Made by a program: the position numbers and the translations under genes. Below the pieces are notes generated by a model. That model ran no database searches. It was given only the letters and a program-made list of their open reading frames with translations, and was not told the DNA's origin. A stretch of DNA of 64,000 nucleotides from Myxococcus stipitatus. GTDB taxonomy: Bacteria; Myxococcota; Myxococcia; Myxococcales; Myxococcaceae. The stretch is from the NCBI RefSeq assembly GCF_021412625.1, contig NZ_JAKCFI010000017.1, positions 91,825-155,824 of the forward strand. Reading direction: 5' to 3'. Positions 46,500 to 55,299 of the stretch are shown here, piece after piece. Positions within the stretch are counted from its first letter, which is position 1; every line of letters starts with the position of its first letter.

Positions 46500-47882
46500 A
46501 TGAGCACCTCCGCGCGACCCCCAGGCCCGGGGCGCCCGCCCTCGAAGGGCGAGGACGACCTCCAGCAGACCCGGCCCACGGGCACTCAGCGGTCCGGCTT
46601 CACGGGAGCGGTGCGTCGCTTCCGCGTCACCGTCCTGGAGGGGGCGCAGCCCGGTCAGTCGAAGGACTCCAACGCGGACACCTTCTCCATCGGTTCGCAC
46701 GCGCTCAACGACTTCGTCGTCGACGAGCCCACCGTGTCACGCTTCCATTGCGAGATTCGCATCGACCGCGACGGTGCCCGCGTGCGCGACGTGGACAGCC
46801 TCAACGGGACGGTGCTCGATGGCGTCCACATCCGCGAGGCCTACCTCCGGGGCGGCAGCGTGTTGCGGTTGGGCCGCGTGAGCGTGCGCTTCGATTTCAG
46901 CCCGGAGAGCAACCGGCTGCAGATCTCCGAGCGCACGAACTTCGGCGACCTGGTGGGGACCTCCGTCGCCTCGCGGGTGAGCTTCGCGCTCATGGAGCGC
47001 GCCGCCGCCAGCGGCGCCACGGTGTTGCTGGAGGGAGAGACTGGCACGGGGAAGAGCCGCGCCGCGCTCGCCATCCATCGCGCCGGGGCTCGCGCGTCCG
47101 GGCCGTTCCTCACCGTCGACTGCGGCGCCATCCCGGGCAACCTCCTGGAGAGCGAGCTGTTCGGCCATGAAAAGGGGGCCTTCACGGGGGCGCTCCAGCG
47201 TCGCATCGGCGCCTTCGAGGAGGCGGACGGGGGCACCATCTTCCTCGACGAGGTCGGTGAGCTGCCCGCGGAGCTGCAACCCAAGCTGTTGCGTGTCCTC
47301 GAGCAGCGGGAGATCCGCCGCCTCGGCTCGAACAGCTACCAGCCCGTCGATGTCCGTGTCATCGCGGCGACCCATCGGGACCTGCGCGCGGAGGTGAACG
47401 CGGGGCGCTTCCGTTCGGACCTGTTCTTCCGGCTCGCGGTGGTGCGCATCCTGATACCCGCCTTGAGGGAGCGGCCGGAGGACATCCCCCTCATCGCCGA
47501 GCGCATCCTCGGAGGACTGGGCGCCGGGCCCGAACAGGTCGCGGCCTTGAGCGCCCCCGAGTTCATCGCCCAGCTCCAACACGCGGCCTGGCCCGGCAAC
47601 ATCCGCGAGCTGCGCAACCACCTGGAGCGCTGCCTCGTGTTCCAGGACGCGATGCCCCCTTCGGTGGAGGAGATCGGCTCGGCGGGCGTGCTTCGCAACA
47701 TGGTCGACCCGAAGCAGCCCTACGCGGAGGCCCGCCGCCGCGCGCTGGAGGTGTTCGAGCGCGAGTACCTCGATGCCTTGATGACGCTGCACGGGGGCAA
47801 GGTCTCCCAGGCCGCCACCGCCGCGGACATGGACCGCGTCTACCTCTACCGGCTGCTCCGGCGTCGCGGCCTCCGCGAGTGA
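46500..47882 (+). CDS. FHA-domain sigma-54-dependent transcriptional activator
   Basis: 460 residues. An FHA domain (about 60-132: FSIGSHALNDFVVDEPTVSR, FHCEIRID, DSLNGTVLDG) replaces the usual receiver domain. The AAA activator core (about 147-385) has Walker A GETGTGKS (179-186), the sigma-54 contact loop GAFTGA (226-231), Walker B GGTIFLDE (244-251) and the WPGNIRELRNHLERCLVF segment. A Fis-type HTH ends the protein (VSQAATAADMDRVYLYRLL). FHA domains bind phosphothreonine, so a Ser/Thr kinase is the likely input. Two such kinase genes converge on it, the nearer one 7 bases away. This FHA-activator/kinase theme is well known in myxobacteria. Confidence 0.95.
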   Translation: MSTSARPPGPGRPPSKGEDDLQQTRPTGTQRSGFTGAVRRFRVTVLEGAQPGQSKDSNADTFSIGSHALNDFVVDEPTVSRFHCEIRIDRDGARVRDVDSLNGTVLDGVHIREAYLRGGSVLRLGRVSVRFDFSPESNRLQISERTNFGDLVGTSVASRVSFALMERAAASGATVLLEGETGTGKSRAALAIHRAGARASGPFLTVDCGAIPGNLLESELFGHEKGAFTGALQRRIGAFEEADGGTIFLDEVGELPAELQPKLLRVLEQREIRRLGSNSYQPVDVRVIAATHRDLRAEVNAGRFRSDLFFRLAVVRILIPALRERPEDIPLIAERILGGLGAGPEQVAALSAPEFIAQLQHAAWPGNIRELRNHLERCLVFQDAMPPSVEEIGSAGVLRNMVDPKQPYAEARRRALEVFEREYLDALMTLHGGKVSQAATAADMDRVYLYRLLRRRGLRE

Positions 47883-47889
47883 CGCGCGC

Positions 47890-49224
47890 TCAGCACGGCG
47901 CCTCCTCCGTCAGCGTGCCCGCCGCGCCGCCTCGGGCCCATTGTTCGAGGCGGAGCAGGAGCCCTCCCTCCAATCGCAACGAGCCCGTGTCCGTTCGCTC
48001 GAGCCTGGCCGGAGCGGTGCGGAGGTAGAACCTCGCCTCCACGTCGCTTCCCAGCTTCGCCAGGACCGTCGTGAGGAGCCGCTTCGTCTGGGCGCGTCCC
48101 CGCTCCCGCTCGCGTTCGCGGTCATCGGGCGTCGCGGGGAGCGGGCGCCACGCGAGGAGGGCGTTCCCACCGGTCATCGCGAGCCGCCAGCCCGTCGCCT
48201 CCAGCGTGTCCCGAAGCGCGTCCAGCGCGGCGTCCCGGGTGTCGAGGGCTTCATCCGTGGGCTCGTCCACCCCTTGCGGGAATCGCAGGTCGACGTAGAG
48301 CCCCAGCGCCCAGACCTCGGAATCCTCGGGGGCGACGGTCGCGCGCAGCGCGGCGAGGAACGAAGCCACGTCCGGCCACCGCTCGTCCGGGCGTTTGGCC
48401 ATGCAGCGCAGCATCACCGCCTCCAGCGCGGGCGGTGCGCGAACCCGCTCCGTCAGGCGCGGCGGTGGGGTGTGGAGGTGCTGCTCCTCGACCTCCACCG
48501 CGCTGGCGCCCTGGAAGGGGAGGGCGCCGGTGAGGAGCTGGTACATGAGGACCCCGAGCGCGTACACGTCGGTCCGGGCATCGACGGACTGGCCGAGGAT
48601 CTGCTCCGGGGCCATGGCCACCGGCGTTCCGAGCACCGCGCCCGCGCTCGTCAACCCCGGCCACCCCTCCGTGGGTTGGACCTTGGCGATGCCGAAGTCC
48701 ACCAGCTTCACCGTGAAGCCCTCCGCGCGCGGTAGCAGCATCACGTTCCGAGCCTTCAGGTCGCGATGGAGGACTCCCGCGCCGTGGGCCTGAGCCAACG
48801 CGCCGCCCAGCTCCTCCATCACCGTGTGCAGCTCCGGCAGGGAGAAGGGGCCGCGCCGCGCGAGCCACTGCTCGAGGTCCTCGCCCTCCAGCCACTCCAT
48901 GGCCAGCCACGGGCGGCCGTCTCTCAGCTCGCCGTACTCGAGGATTCGGACGATGTTCGGGTGGCTCAGCCGCTGGAGCGTGTCGGCCTCCAGCTTGAAG
49001 CGACGCAACAGCGCCGTGACGTGGGCGAGCTCCGGGTGCAGCACCTTGAGCGCGGCCGGGACGCGCGTGTCGATGTGCGACGCGCGATACAGGGACGCGG
49101 TGAGGCCCGGGTGGACGAGGGCCTCCACGACCCAGGGACCGACGAGGGCTCCTGGTGCGAGCGCGCTTCCGTACAGGGCCACCGCCGTGTCCGGTGGCGC
49201 CGTGGCTCGCTCGTCTCGTGACAT
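47890..49224 (-). CDS. Ser/Thr protein kinase with C-terminal cyclase-like remnant
   Basis: 444 residues from ATG 49224 behind GGAGGGGGAG. The kinase domain (about 28-295) has the catalytic Lys60 in PAALKVLHPE, HRDLKARN (153-160), DFGIAKV (176-182), GTPVAMAPEQILGQ and TDVYALGVLMYQLLTG. The glycine loop is degenerate (VEALVHPGLTAS), so activity is not assured. The last 130 residues (VWALGLYVDLRFPQGV, then LEATGWRLAMTGGNALLAWRP) resemble a degenerate nucleotide-cyclase-like module. No membrane helix is present, so it is cytoplasmic. It lies tail-to-tail with the FHA activator and is read after the large kinase-ATPase gene (37 bases). A common signalling route is likely. Confidence 0.9.
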   Translation of the reverse strand: MSRDERATAPPDTAVALYGSALAPGALVGPWVVEALVHPGLTASLYRASHIDTRVPAALKVLHPELAHVTALLRRFKLEADTLQRLSHPNIVRILEYGELRDGRPWLAMEWLEGEDLEQWLARRGPFSLPELHTVMEELGGALAQAHGAGVLHRDLKARNVMLLPRAEGFTVKLVDFGIAKVQPTEGWPGLTSAGAVLGTPVAMAPEQILGQSVDARTDVYALGVLMYQLLTGALPFQGASAVEVEEQHLHTPPPRLTERVRAPPALEAVMLRCMAKRPDERWPDVASFLAALRATVAPEDSEVWALGLYVDLRFPQGVDEPTDEALDTRDAALDALRDTLEATGWRLAMTGGNALLAWRPLPATPDDRERERERGRAQTKRLLTTVLAKLGSDVEARFYLRTAPARLERTDTGSLRLEGGLLLRLEQWARGGAAGTLTEEAPC

Positions 49225-49261
49225 CACTCCCCCTCCGAGGCCCGCGTTGAGTCGACTGCTA

Positions 49262-52200
49262 TCACGGGCCGTTGCCGTCGTGTCTTCCAACCACGTCCAG
49301 GGGGCGCACGCGCGCCGCCCACAGCGGGGCCTCCGTCGCCGTGGTCTCGAGCTCCGCGACCCAGCGTGCCCAAGCCACCGTGTCGCCGGCGCGCCGCGCC
49401 GCGCGCGCCGCCCAGACGAGGATCTCCATGCGGTCCTCCGAGGTGACCTGGGTTCGCGCGGCCTCGACCTGCTCCCGCCAGGAGTCGGCGGAGTAGGGGA
49501 TCGTCCCGTCGGATTCGTCGACCACGCGTCGGACCACTCCACGCATGAGCTGATCCGCCGCGGACAGGCGCGCGAGCGTGGGGGCCTCCTCGAGCCACAG
49601 GAGTTGCCGACGCGTCTCCTCGAGGTCGCCCAGCTCGCAGCACAGGCGCGCCACCAGCAGCGCGTCCTGCGCCATGGAGCGGGGGAAGAACCGCTGACTC
49701 AGCGTGCCCGCGCGTCGCGCCAGGATGAGCGCCTCCGCCGCGCGCCCCTGGTACCCGAGCAGCGAGGCGAGGTTGAAGGCGGAGGTGCGTTCGATCTGCA
49801 CGTTGCCCAGCTCGCGGCCCAGCGCCACCGCGCGCTCCAGGTCCTCGCGCGCGCTGGCGATGGCCCTTCGCTGGACGTGCAGCACCATGCGGTTGTTGAG
49901 CGTGGCGCCCAGGTGCAGCGTGTCGCCGGTCGCTTCGCAGAGGGCGATGGCCTCGTCGAAGCGCCGCGCGGACTCCTCCAGCCGCCCTGTCCACCCCAAC
50001 ATCGCTCCGAGCATGGCCAGGGCGATGGCCTCCGTCTCCTCGTCTCGCGCCTTCCGGGCGGCGACCACCGCCTCCTCGAGGGGAGTGATTGCGCCCGCGA
50101 TGTCCTCTCCCCGCACGAAGACACGCGCGCGCGCCAGGGCATGGCGGGCCGCGAGCTCGGTGGGGACGGGGGTGCCGACCGTTCGCAGCGCCTGCTCCAG
50201 CAGCGCGGCGGAGCCCTCGCTGTCGTCCTGCCAGTCCAGGACCGTGGCCTCCTCGAGGAGGAGGTCCGCCTCCCGCACGGCGTCGCCTCGTCGCGAGGCG
50301 AGGGACCGCGCCTCGCGGAGGTCGCCCAGGGCTTCGTCGACCCGCTGGAGCCGGTAGCGCAGCCGCCCGCGCCCGGACAGCAGCTCCATCCGACGGGCCT
50401 CGTCCTCGCGCGGCGCGAGGTCCAACGCGGCCGTGTAGTGTCGCTCCGCCTCCAGCAGGCGATGGGCGCGCCGCCCCTCCTCCGCCAGGGCGTGGTGCAG
50501 CTCCAGCGCGAGCCCGGCCTCCCCCGCGCCCAGGGCCAGTCGCGCGCGCCGCGCCCCGGACAGTCCCGGCAGGCTCCTCAGCGCGACGGCGCAGACGCGC
50601 CGCAGCGATGCCTCGCCGAGCCGGCTGGCGAAGGCCTCTCGCAGGGTGGGGTGCTCGAAGCGCCAGTGCCGGGGACCGCGAGGGGCGAGCAGTCCGGCCC
50701 GGGCCAGCCGCTCCAGGCCGACGCCCGGGTCCCAGGACGGGTCGAGGGCGTCGTCACGCGCGTCCAGGTTCAGGAGCACGGTGGAGACCTCCTCTTCGCG
50801 CACGTCGTCGCCCAGGACCGAGGCCACCTGCAGCAATGTGCGGAGCCCCGGGGCGAGCGACGCGAGGGCGCGCTCCGCCACCCGCTCGTCGGGCCCCGTC
50901 GCCTCCGTGGCGAGGGTGTCGAGCGCGTCCGCCGCGAGGTACGCGCCGCCCCCCGGGCGCACGCGGATGGCCCCCGCCGCCCGCAGCGCGCGGACTGTCT
51001 CGACCATCCGCAGGGGAGAGCGGCCACACCGCTCCGCCAGCTCCCGGAGGACTCCCTCGGCGGGGACGTCGATGGGCCAGAGCCACTGGCGCAGCAACTC
51101 GCGGGAGGCCGCCTCGTCCAGCGGGCCGAGCTCGCGTTGGCGGAAGTCCCGCGCGCGCTCACCGAGGTACGGACGCAGCTCCATCAGCCGGCGTCTGCCC
51201 GCGAGCACGACGCCCAGGGGAACGCGGGGGCCGCCCAGCGTGGCCAGCTCCAGCGCGTCGAGTGCGATGGGGTCGAGCAGGTGCGCGTCGTCGACGAGGA
51301 CGACGAGCGGATGACGTGCCGCGAGCTGGTGGAGTCGGGCGGCGATGAGCCGGGCGAGGTGCTGGCGTCGCGCGGCCGGATGCGTGGGCAGGCCCCTGGC
51401 CGGGGGCGCGGACGCCTGGAGGAGCTGGTCCACCGCCTCTGCCGCCGAGGTGCCCGGCGGCAGGTCGAGGACCCCGACGAGGAGGTGTCGCAGCCCTCCA
51501 TCGCTCGTGCTGGCCTCGCCGGCGGGTGTCTCGACGCGGAGTCCGCGCACCTTCCCGGAGGCGGCGAGCTCCCGGTGGTGCTCGTCCAGCAGCCGCGTCT
51601 TGCCCACCCCCTCCTCGCCCAGCAGGACCCCCAGGACGGGGCCACCGCGCGTCTGGAGCGCGGGCGCGAACTCGCGCAGCCAGCGCAGCTCCGCGTCCCG
51701 ACCGAGGAGCGCGACGGCGCGGGGGGCCTCCACCGGGGGCATGGCCTCGGGGCCGCTCCGGGGGAGCGCCTCGTCGTCTCCGAGCCACGTCCTGGCCTCC
51801 TTCGTGAGGAACAGGCGCGAGGGCTCGCTTGGGGCCGGCCACCATCGCTCCGGTCGTTCCAGCGCCGCGCCCGCCAGGGTCCACCGTCCCGCACGCTCGC
51901 GCACGCGCAGGGCCGCGCGGTGCACGGCGCGCGCGGAGCCCGGGGGCAACACGGGCGCGAGGGCCTCCGCGGCCCGGAGCGCCGCCCTCAGCCCGGCCTC
52001 CACGTGGGGCGCGCGCGGGAAGGCGAACACGGCGAGGCCCGCCTCCACCCGGGCCAGCTCCGCGCCAGTCGTCGAGAGGGCCGCCAGCAGCGTGGGAATC
52101 TCCCCGGTCGTCCGGACCGCCAGCAACGCCACGTCCCGGGGCTGCAGGGGACGGGGCTTCTCGTCGTCCAACGGACCCGCCGGCGGCTCTTCGGTGGAAT

Positions 52201-53131
52201 CCGTCCCGGGCGTGGGGGCACGGAGCCGCTCGAGGTCCTGACGCAGCGCCGCCGCGCTCGGCGGACGCGCTTCGGGGGCCTTGGCCAGCAGCCGCTGCAC
52301 GAGCGCCTCGACCTCCGGGGGAATCGCCGTCGGCGCGAGCCGGGAGACGAGGGGCGGGCGACGCGACACGTGCGCGTGGATCACCTCCGCCGCGTCCCCG
52401 ACGAAGGGCGGCCGTCCCGTCAGCAGCTCGAAGGCGATGACCCCCACGGCGTACAGGTCCGCGCGCGCGTCCACGCCCCGGGCGTCGAGGCCCTGCTCGG
52501 GCGCCATGTACTCGGAGGTCCCCAGCCGCTGCCCGGTCCGTGTCACCGTCGTCGCGGGCGCCGCGTCCTCCGGGGCCTCCCGCCAGCGCGACAGGCCGAA
52601 GTCCACGAGCACCAGGCGCTCCCCGGCCACGAGGAGGTTGTCCGGTTTGAGGTCCCGGTGGACGACCCCCGCCGCGTGGACCCGCTCCAGCACCCGGGCC
52701 AGTCCGAGCAGCAGGCCATGGGCCTCGGGCCAGGTCAGCGCTCCCGCTCCCTCCCACTCCGACAACAGTCGTCCGAGCGTGACGCCAGGGATCAGCTCCA
52801 TCTCCACCACGGCGGCGCCGAGGCGATCCCGGTGCTCACCCAGCAGCGCCGGCGCCGCGGGAGGGCCGACGCGGCGCAGGGCCTCCACTTCGCGGGGGAG
52901 CCGCTCCGTGGCGTGCGCCTCCAGCACCTTGAGGGCCACCCGCCTGCCGTCCACGAGCCGGCGCGCCGCGTAGACGCGACCGAAGCCGCCGCGTCCGAGC
53001 GCGGACTCCACCTGGAAGCCAGGCACGTCCGGAGGCGGGAGCGAGCCGGGGGGCACTCGGGTGGGGAGCGGCGCTGTCGGGTGGAGAGGGCAGCGCTCCA
53101 CCACGCGACGGTGGCAGGTGGGACAGCGCAT
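49262..53131 (-). CDS. Ser/Thr kinase - cyclase-like - AAA ATPase - TPR signalling protein
   Basis: 1289 residues from ATG 53131. It starts with a small zinc ribbon (MRCPTCHRRVVERCPLH; Cys3, Cys6, Cys14). The kinase domain (about 40-300) has the intact loop GRGGFGRV, Lys68, HRDLKPDN (158-165) and DFGLSRW (177-183). About 330-455 is a degenerate cyclase-like region (ARVEAGLAVFAFPRAP). Then comes an ATPase module with GEEGVGKT (505-512) and LVVLVDDAHLLDP, followed by TPR-like helical repeats to the end. This plan is that of the large myxobacterial PknK-like sensors. Partners bind at the TPR part and ATP hydrolysis gates the kinase (inference). An in-frame ATG at 53188 would add 19 residues with unusual codons; it is less likely. 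Confidence 0.92.
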   Translation of the reverse strand: MRCPTCHRRVVERCPLHPTAPLPTRVPPGSLPPPDVPGFQVESALGRGGFGRVYAARRLVDGRRVALKVLEAHATERLPREVEALRRVGPPAAPALLGEHRDRLGAAVVEMELIPGVTLGRLLSEWEGAGALTWPEAHGLLLGLARVLERVHAAGVVHRDLKPDNLLVAGERLVLVDFGLSRWREAPEDAAPATTVTRTGQRLGTSEYMAPEQGLDARGVDARADLYAVGVIAFELLTGRPPFVGDAAEVIHAHVSRRPPLVSRLAPTAIPPEVEALVQRLLAKAPEARPPSAAALRQDLERLRAPTPGTDSTEEPPAGPLDDEKPRPLQPRDVALLAVRTTGEIPTLLAALSTTGAELARVEAGLAVFAFPRAPHVEAGLRAALRAAEALAPVLPPGSARAVHRAALRVRERAGRWTLAGAALERPERWWPAPSEPSRLFLTKEARTWLGDDEALPRSGPEAMPPVEAPRAVALLGRDAELRWLREFAPALQTRGGPVLGVLLGEEGVGKTRLLDEHHRELAASGKVRGLRVETPAGEASTSDGGLRHLLVGVLDLPPGTSAAEAVDQLLQASAPPARGLPTHPAARRQHLARLIAARLHQLAARHPLVVLVDDAHLLDPIALDALELATLGGPRVPLGVVLAGRRRLMELRPYLGERARDFRQRELGPLDEAASRELLRQWLWPIDVPAEGVLRELAERCGRSPLRMVETVRALRAAGAIRVRPGGGAYLAADALDTLATEATGPDERVAERALASLAPGLRTLLQVASVLGDDVREEEVSTVLLNLDARDDALDPSWDPGVGLERLARAGLLAPRGPRHWRFEHPTLREAFASRLGEASLRRVCAVALRSLPGLSGARRARLALGAGEAGLALELHHALAEEGRRAHRLLEAERHYTAALDLAPREDEARRMELLSGRGRLRYRLQRVDEALGDLREARSLASRRGDAVREADLLLEEATVLDWQDDSEGSAALLEQALRTVGTPVPTELAARHALARARVFVRGEDIAGAITPLEEAVVAARKARDEETEAIALAMLGAMLGWTGRLEESARRFDEAIALCEATGDTLHLGATLNNRMVLHVQRRAIASAREDLERAVALGRELGNVQIERTSAFNLASLLGYQGRAAEALILARRAGTLSQRFFPRSMAQDALLVARLCCELGDLEETRRQLLWLEEAPTLARLSAADQLMRGVVRRVVDESDGTIPYSADSWREQVEAARTQVTSEDRMEILVWAARAARRAGDTVAWARWVAELETTATEAPLWAARVRPLDVVGRHDGNGP

Positions 53132-53296
53132 CAAGGTCGTCTGCGAGGGCGGAGCTTGGACGTTCGTGCGTGTGGCCTCCCGCAGCATCGCCGCTCGACG
53201 GCGCTGACGGAAGACTCCCCCCTCGCGACGACGGCTGCCCGCCCATGGAGGGACGGGCGGCGAGAGGGCCCGGAGCGGCTCCCCGGGCCCGGAGCG

Positions 53297-53533
53297 CTAG
53301 TCGCTCATCTCCGGCAGGTCTGGCAGGGTGTCCGGGTCCAGCTTGAGGATGACGCACAGCCGCGTCAGGGTGGAGATGGTCGGGACCATCACTCCTCGCT
53401 CCACGCGGGCGAGGACCTCCACGGGCATCTCCAGGCGCTCGGCGACCTCCTCCATGCCGAGCCCCGCCTGCTGGCGGGCGGCCTTCAGTGCTGCCCCGAG
53501 CACCTCGGCCCTTTCCGCGCGACTCGTCTTCAT
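53297..53533 (-). CDS. Small XRE-family HTH regulator
   Basis: 78 residues from ATG 53533 (an ATG at 53545 would add four). It is a single Cro/CI-type HTH: LGAALKAARQQAGLGMEEVA, ERLEMPVEVLARVERG and TISTLTRLCVILKLDPDTL. No ligand domain is present. A 7+7 inverted repeat (53581-53602) lies about 48 bases upstream of the start and may be its own operator. Its neighbour on the same strand is the large kinase, 165 bases away; the Nudix gene diverges. Confidence 0.88.
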   Translation of the reverse strand: MKTSRAERAEVLGAALKAARQQAGLGMEEVAERLEMPVEVLARVERGVMVPTISTLTRLCVILKLDPDTLPDLPEMSD

Positions 53534-53580
53534 GGGCGCGAGCATGACGCCATCTGGCCCGCTCGTCATCCAATTCACCA

Positions 53581-53602
53581 CATGCTTGATGTCCGAAGCA
53601 TG
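53581..53602. promoter_or_regulatory. Candidate operator between XRE regulator and Nudix gene
   Basis: CATGCTT (53581-53587), 8 bases, AAGCATG (53596-53602): a perfect inverted repeat in an AT-richer patch, upstream of the XRE start. Confidence 0.45.
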
Positions 53603-53818
53603 CCCCCCAACAGTGCCAGGGGCCATCGGGTCGCCCCTTCCGGGGGAGGGCGCTCGGGCCCCTGGCGCGTGGGGCGCCCCGGGGCTGCCCCGGAGGCGGG
53701 GTGGGCGCCCGCCGGGGCCGTGCGCACGCTGGCGACGGGGGAGCGGCATTGGCTGCCGGGCGGGGGCTGTGTTAGGCCGCCCCTCCCCGCCAGCCTGCCC
53801 AGGAGCCAGGAGAAGCGA

Positions 53819-54226
53819 ATGACCCGTCGCCACGTCCGCGTCGTCGGTGCGATGCTCGAGAACGAGCAGGGCCGCTACCTCATCACCCAGCGCCCGCCCA
53901 CCGCGTCGCTTCCCCTGCTGTGGGAGTTCCCGGGTGGACGCGTGGAGGAGGGAGAGAGCGACCCGGAGGCGCTGGTCCGGGAGATTCACGAGGAGATGGG
54001 CGTGGCGGTGGAGGTGCTGGATCAGGCCATGCACACCCGGCACGAGTACCCGACCTACGACATCGACTTCCGGGTGTTCCGCTGCCGCCTCGCGGAGGCG
54101 GAGGGCAACATCCAGCACCTGCGGGTGCACGACCACCGCTGGGTGACGCTGGAGGAGATGTCGGGCTACCGCTTCCCCGACGCCGACGCGAAGACGCTGG
54201 CGAAGCTGCTCGACCTGGACGCGTGA
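53819..54226 (+). CDS. Nudix hydrolase, MutT-type
   Basis: 135 residues, ATG at 53819 behind AGGAG. The Nudix box is complete (GGRVEEGESDPEALVREIHE then EMGV, fitting G-x5-E-x7-REUxEExGU). The N-terminus VRVVGAMLENEQGRYLITQR and WEFPGG match MutT-like pyrophosphohydrolases that clean oxidised nucleotides such as 8-oxo-dGTP, using magnesium. The exact substrate is uncertain. The next gene starts 1 base after the stop, so the two are co-translated. The frame upstream of this ATG is long and open but is antisense to the kinase genes and is not coding. Confidence 0.92.
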   Translation: MTRRHVRVVGAMLENEQGRYLITQRPPTASLPLLWEFPGGRVEEGESDPEALVREIHEEMGVAVEVLDQAMHTRHEYPTYDIDFRVFRCRLAEAEGNIQHLRVHDHRWVTLEEMSGYRFPDADAKTLAKLLDLDA

Positions 54227-54227
54227 C

Positions 54228-55160
54228 ATGGGGTGGGGGGCGTTGCGCGGCGTGTTGATGGCCCTGGCCCTGGGGGCCTGCTCCAGTCCGAAGCCGGTGC
54301 CCCCGGACGCCGGACACGTGGAGCCCACCCCGGAGCCGTCCTCCGTGGGACTCCCGGGGTGCGCGGCCTATGGCGAACCCCAGAAGGTGGGCGTGGTGCC
54401 CCGGCAGCTGCCGGAGCTGTCCGGCCTGGCCGCCAGCCGACGCCACCCGGGCGTCTTCTGGGCGCACAACGATTCGGGCAACGACTTCGAGCTGTTCGCC
54501 ATCGACGAGACCGGCAAGGTCCGGGCCCGCTTGTCCCTGACGGGGGCCGACCCCAAGGACATCGAGGACGTGGCGGTGGGGCCGTGCGCGCCAGGGGACG
54601 CGCGCGGGTGTGTCTTCCTGGCGGACATCGGCGACAACTTCGCCCTGCGCGACAGCGTGCGCCTGTACCGGTTGCCGGAGCCGGAGGTGCTCGGCGACGC
54701 CGAGGTGGCGGTGGAGGTGCTCTCCTTCACCTACCCGGATGGCGCGCATGACGCGGAGGCGCTGGTGGCGGACCTCCGTTCGGGGCGGCTGGCCGTCATC
54801 ACCAAGACGCGCCACTCGCTGGGGGACGTGTACGCGCTGGACGGCTTGACGCCCGGCACCGTCACCCAGGCGACGAGGCTGGGCAAGCTGACGGCGCCGG
54901 AGGGCCAGGACCGGGTGACGACCGCCGCGTCCCTGCACCCCACCGGGCAGCGCCTGCTCCTGCGCACCTACAGCCGGGTGTGGGAGGTGCGCCGCGCCGG
55001 GGCCGCGAACCTGGAGGAGCTGCTCGGCGGCGCCGTCGTGCAGGTCCCGCACGGCAGCCAGGCCCAGGCCGAGGCCATCGCCTTCCTGGCCGATGGGCAC
55101 GGCTACCTGCAGGGCACGGAGTTCAGCGGTCAACCGTTGTGGCGTGTCGGGTGTCGCTGA
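54228..55160 (+). CDS. Lipoprotein, probable beta-propeller
   Basis: 310 residues. A lipoprotein signal (LRGVLMALALGAC, Cys18 or nearby) is followed by a Pro-rich spacer. A repeat-like body follows, with LPELSGLAASRRHPGVFWAH, SGNDFELFAIDETGKVRARL, DIEDVAVGPC, VFLADIGDNFALRDSVRLYR and VYALDGLTPGTVTQATRLG. The pattern of four-stranded blades suggests a beta-propeller of the kind found in NHL/SdiA-like secreted proteins. No active-site residues are recognised. It is coupled to the Nudix gene. Confidence 0.8.
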   Translation: MGWGALRGVLMALALGACSSPKPVPPDAGHVEPTPEPSSVGLPGCAAYGEPQKVGVVPRQLPELSGLAASRRHPGVFWAHNDSGNDFELFAIDETGKVRARLSLTGADPKDIEDVAVGPCAPGDARGCVFLADIGDNFALRDSVRLYRLPEPEVLGDAEVAVEVLSFTYPDGAHDAEALVADLRSGRLAVITKTRHSLGDVYALDGLTPGTVTQATRLGKLTAPEGQDRVTTAASLHPTGQRLLLRTYSRVWEVRRAGAANLEELLGGAVVQVPHGSQAQAEAIAFLADGHGYLQGTEFSGQPLWRVGCR

Positions 55161-55206
55161 TCCGCGCCCCGGGCCCCCGCGAGTGTCGTGAAGCCGGCCC
55201 GCCGGG

Positions 55207-55234
55207 TTGACGGTGTGGCGCCGGTGAACATCTT
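55207..55234 (+). promoter_or_regulatory. Candidate promoter of the second ftsH
   Basis: TTGACG (55207-55212), 16 bases, CATCTT (55229-55234), 65 bases before the GTG start. The -35 is good and the -10 moderate. Confidence 0.35.
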
Positions 55235-55299
55235 TGGCCGGCTAGAGGTGTCGCCATGCGGGCACGGGGTCCGCACGAGCGAGGAGGGGGAGGGCGAGC

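Noticed and set aside
53132..53188. Upstream ATG at 53188 for the kinase-ATPase gene
   Set aside because: The 19 extra codons use rare A- and T-ending codons (ACA, CAA, GCT), and the zinc ribbon begins exactly at the ATG at 53131. The longer form cannot be fully excluded.
48824..53818. Long plus-strand frame upstream of the Nudix gene
   Set aside because: Only the last 135 codons (from 53819) show protein character; the rest is antisense to two kinase genes.
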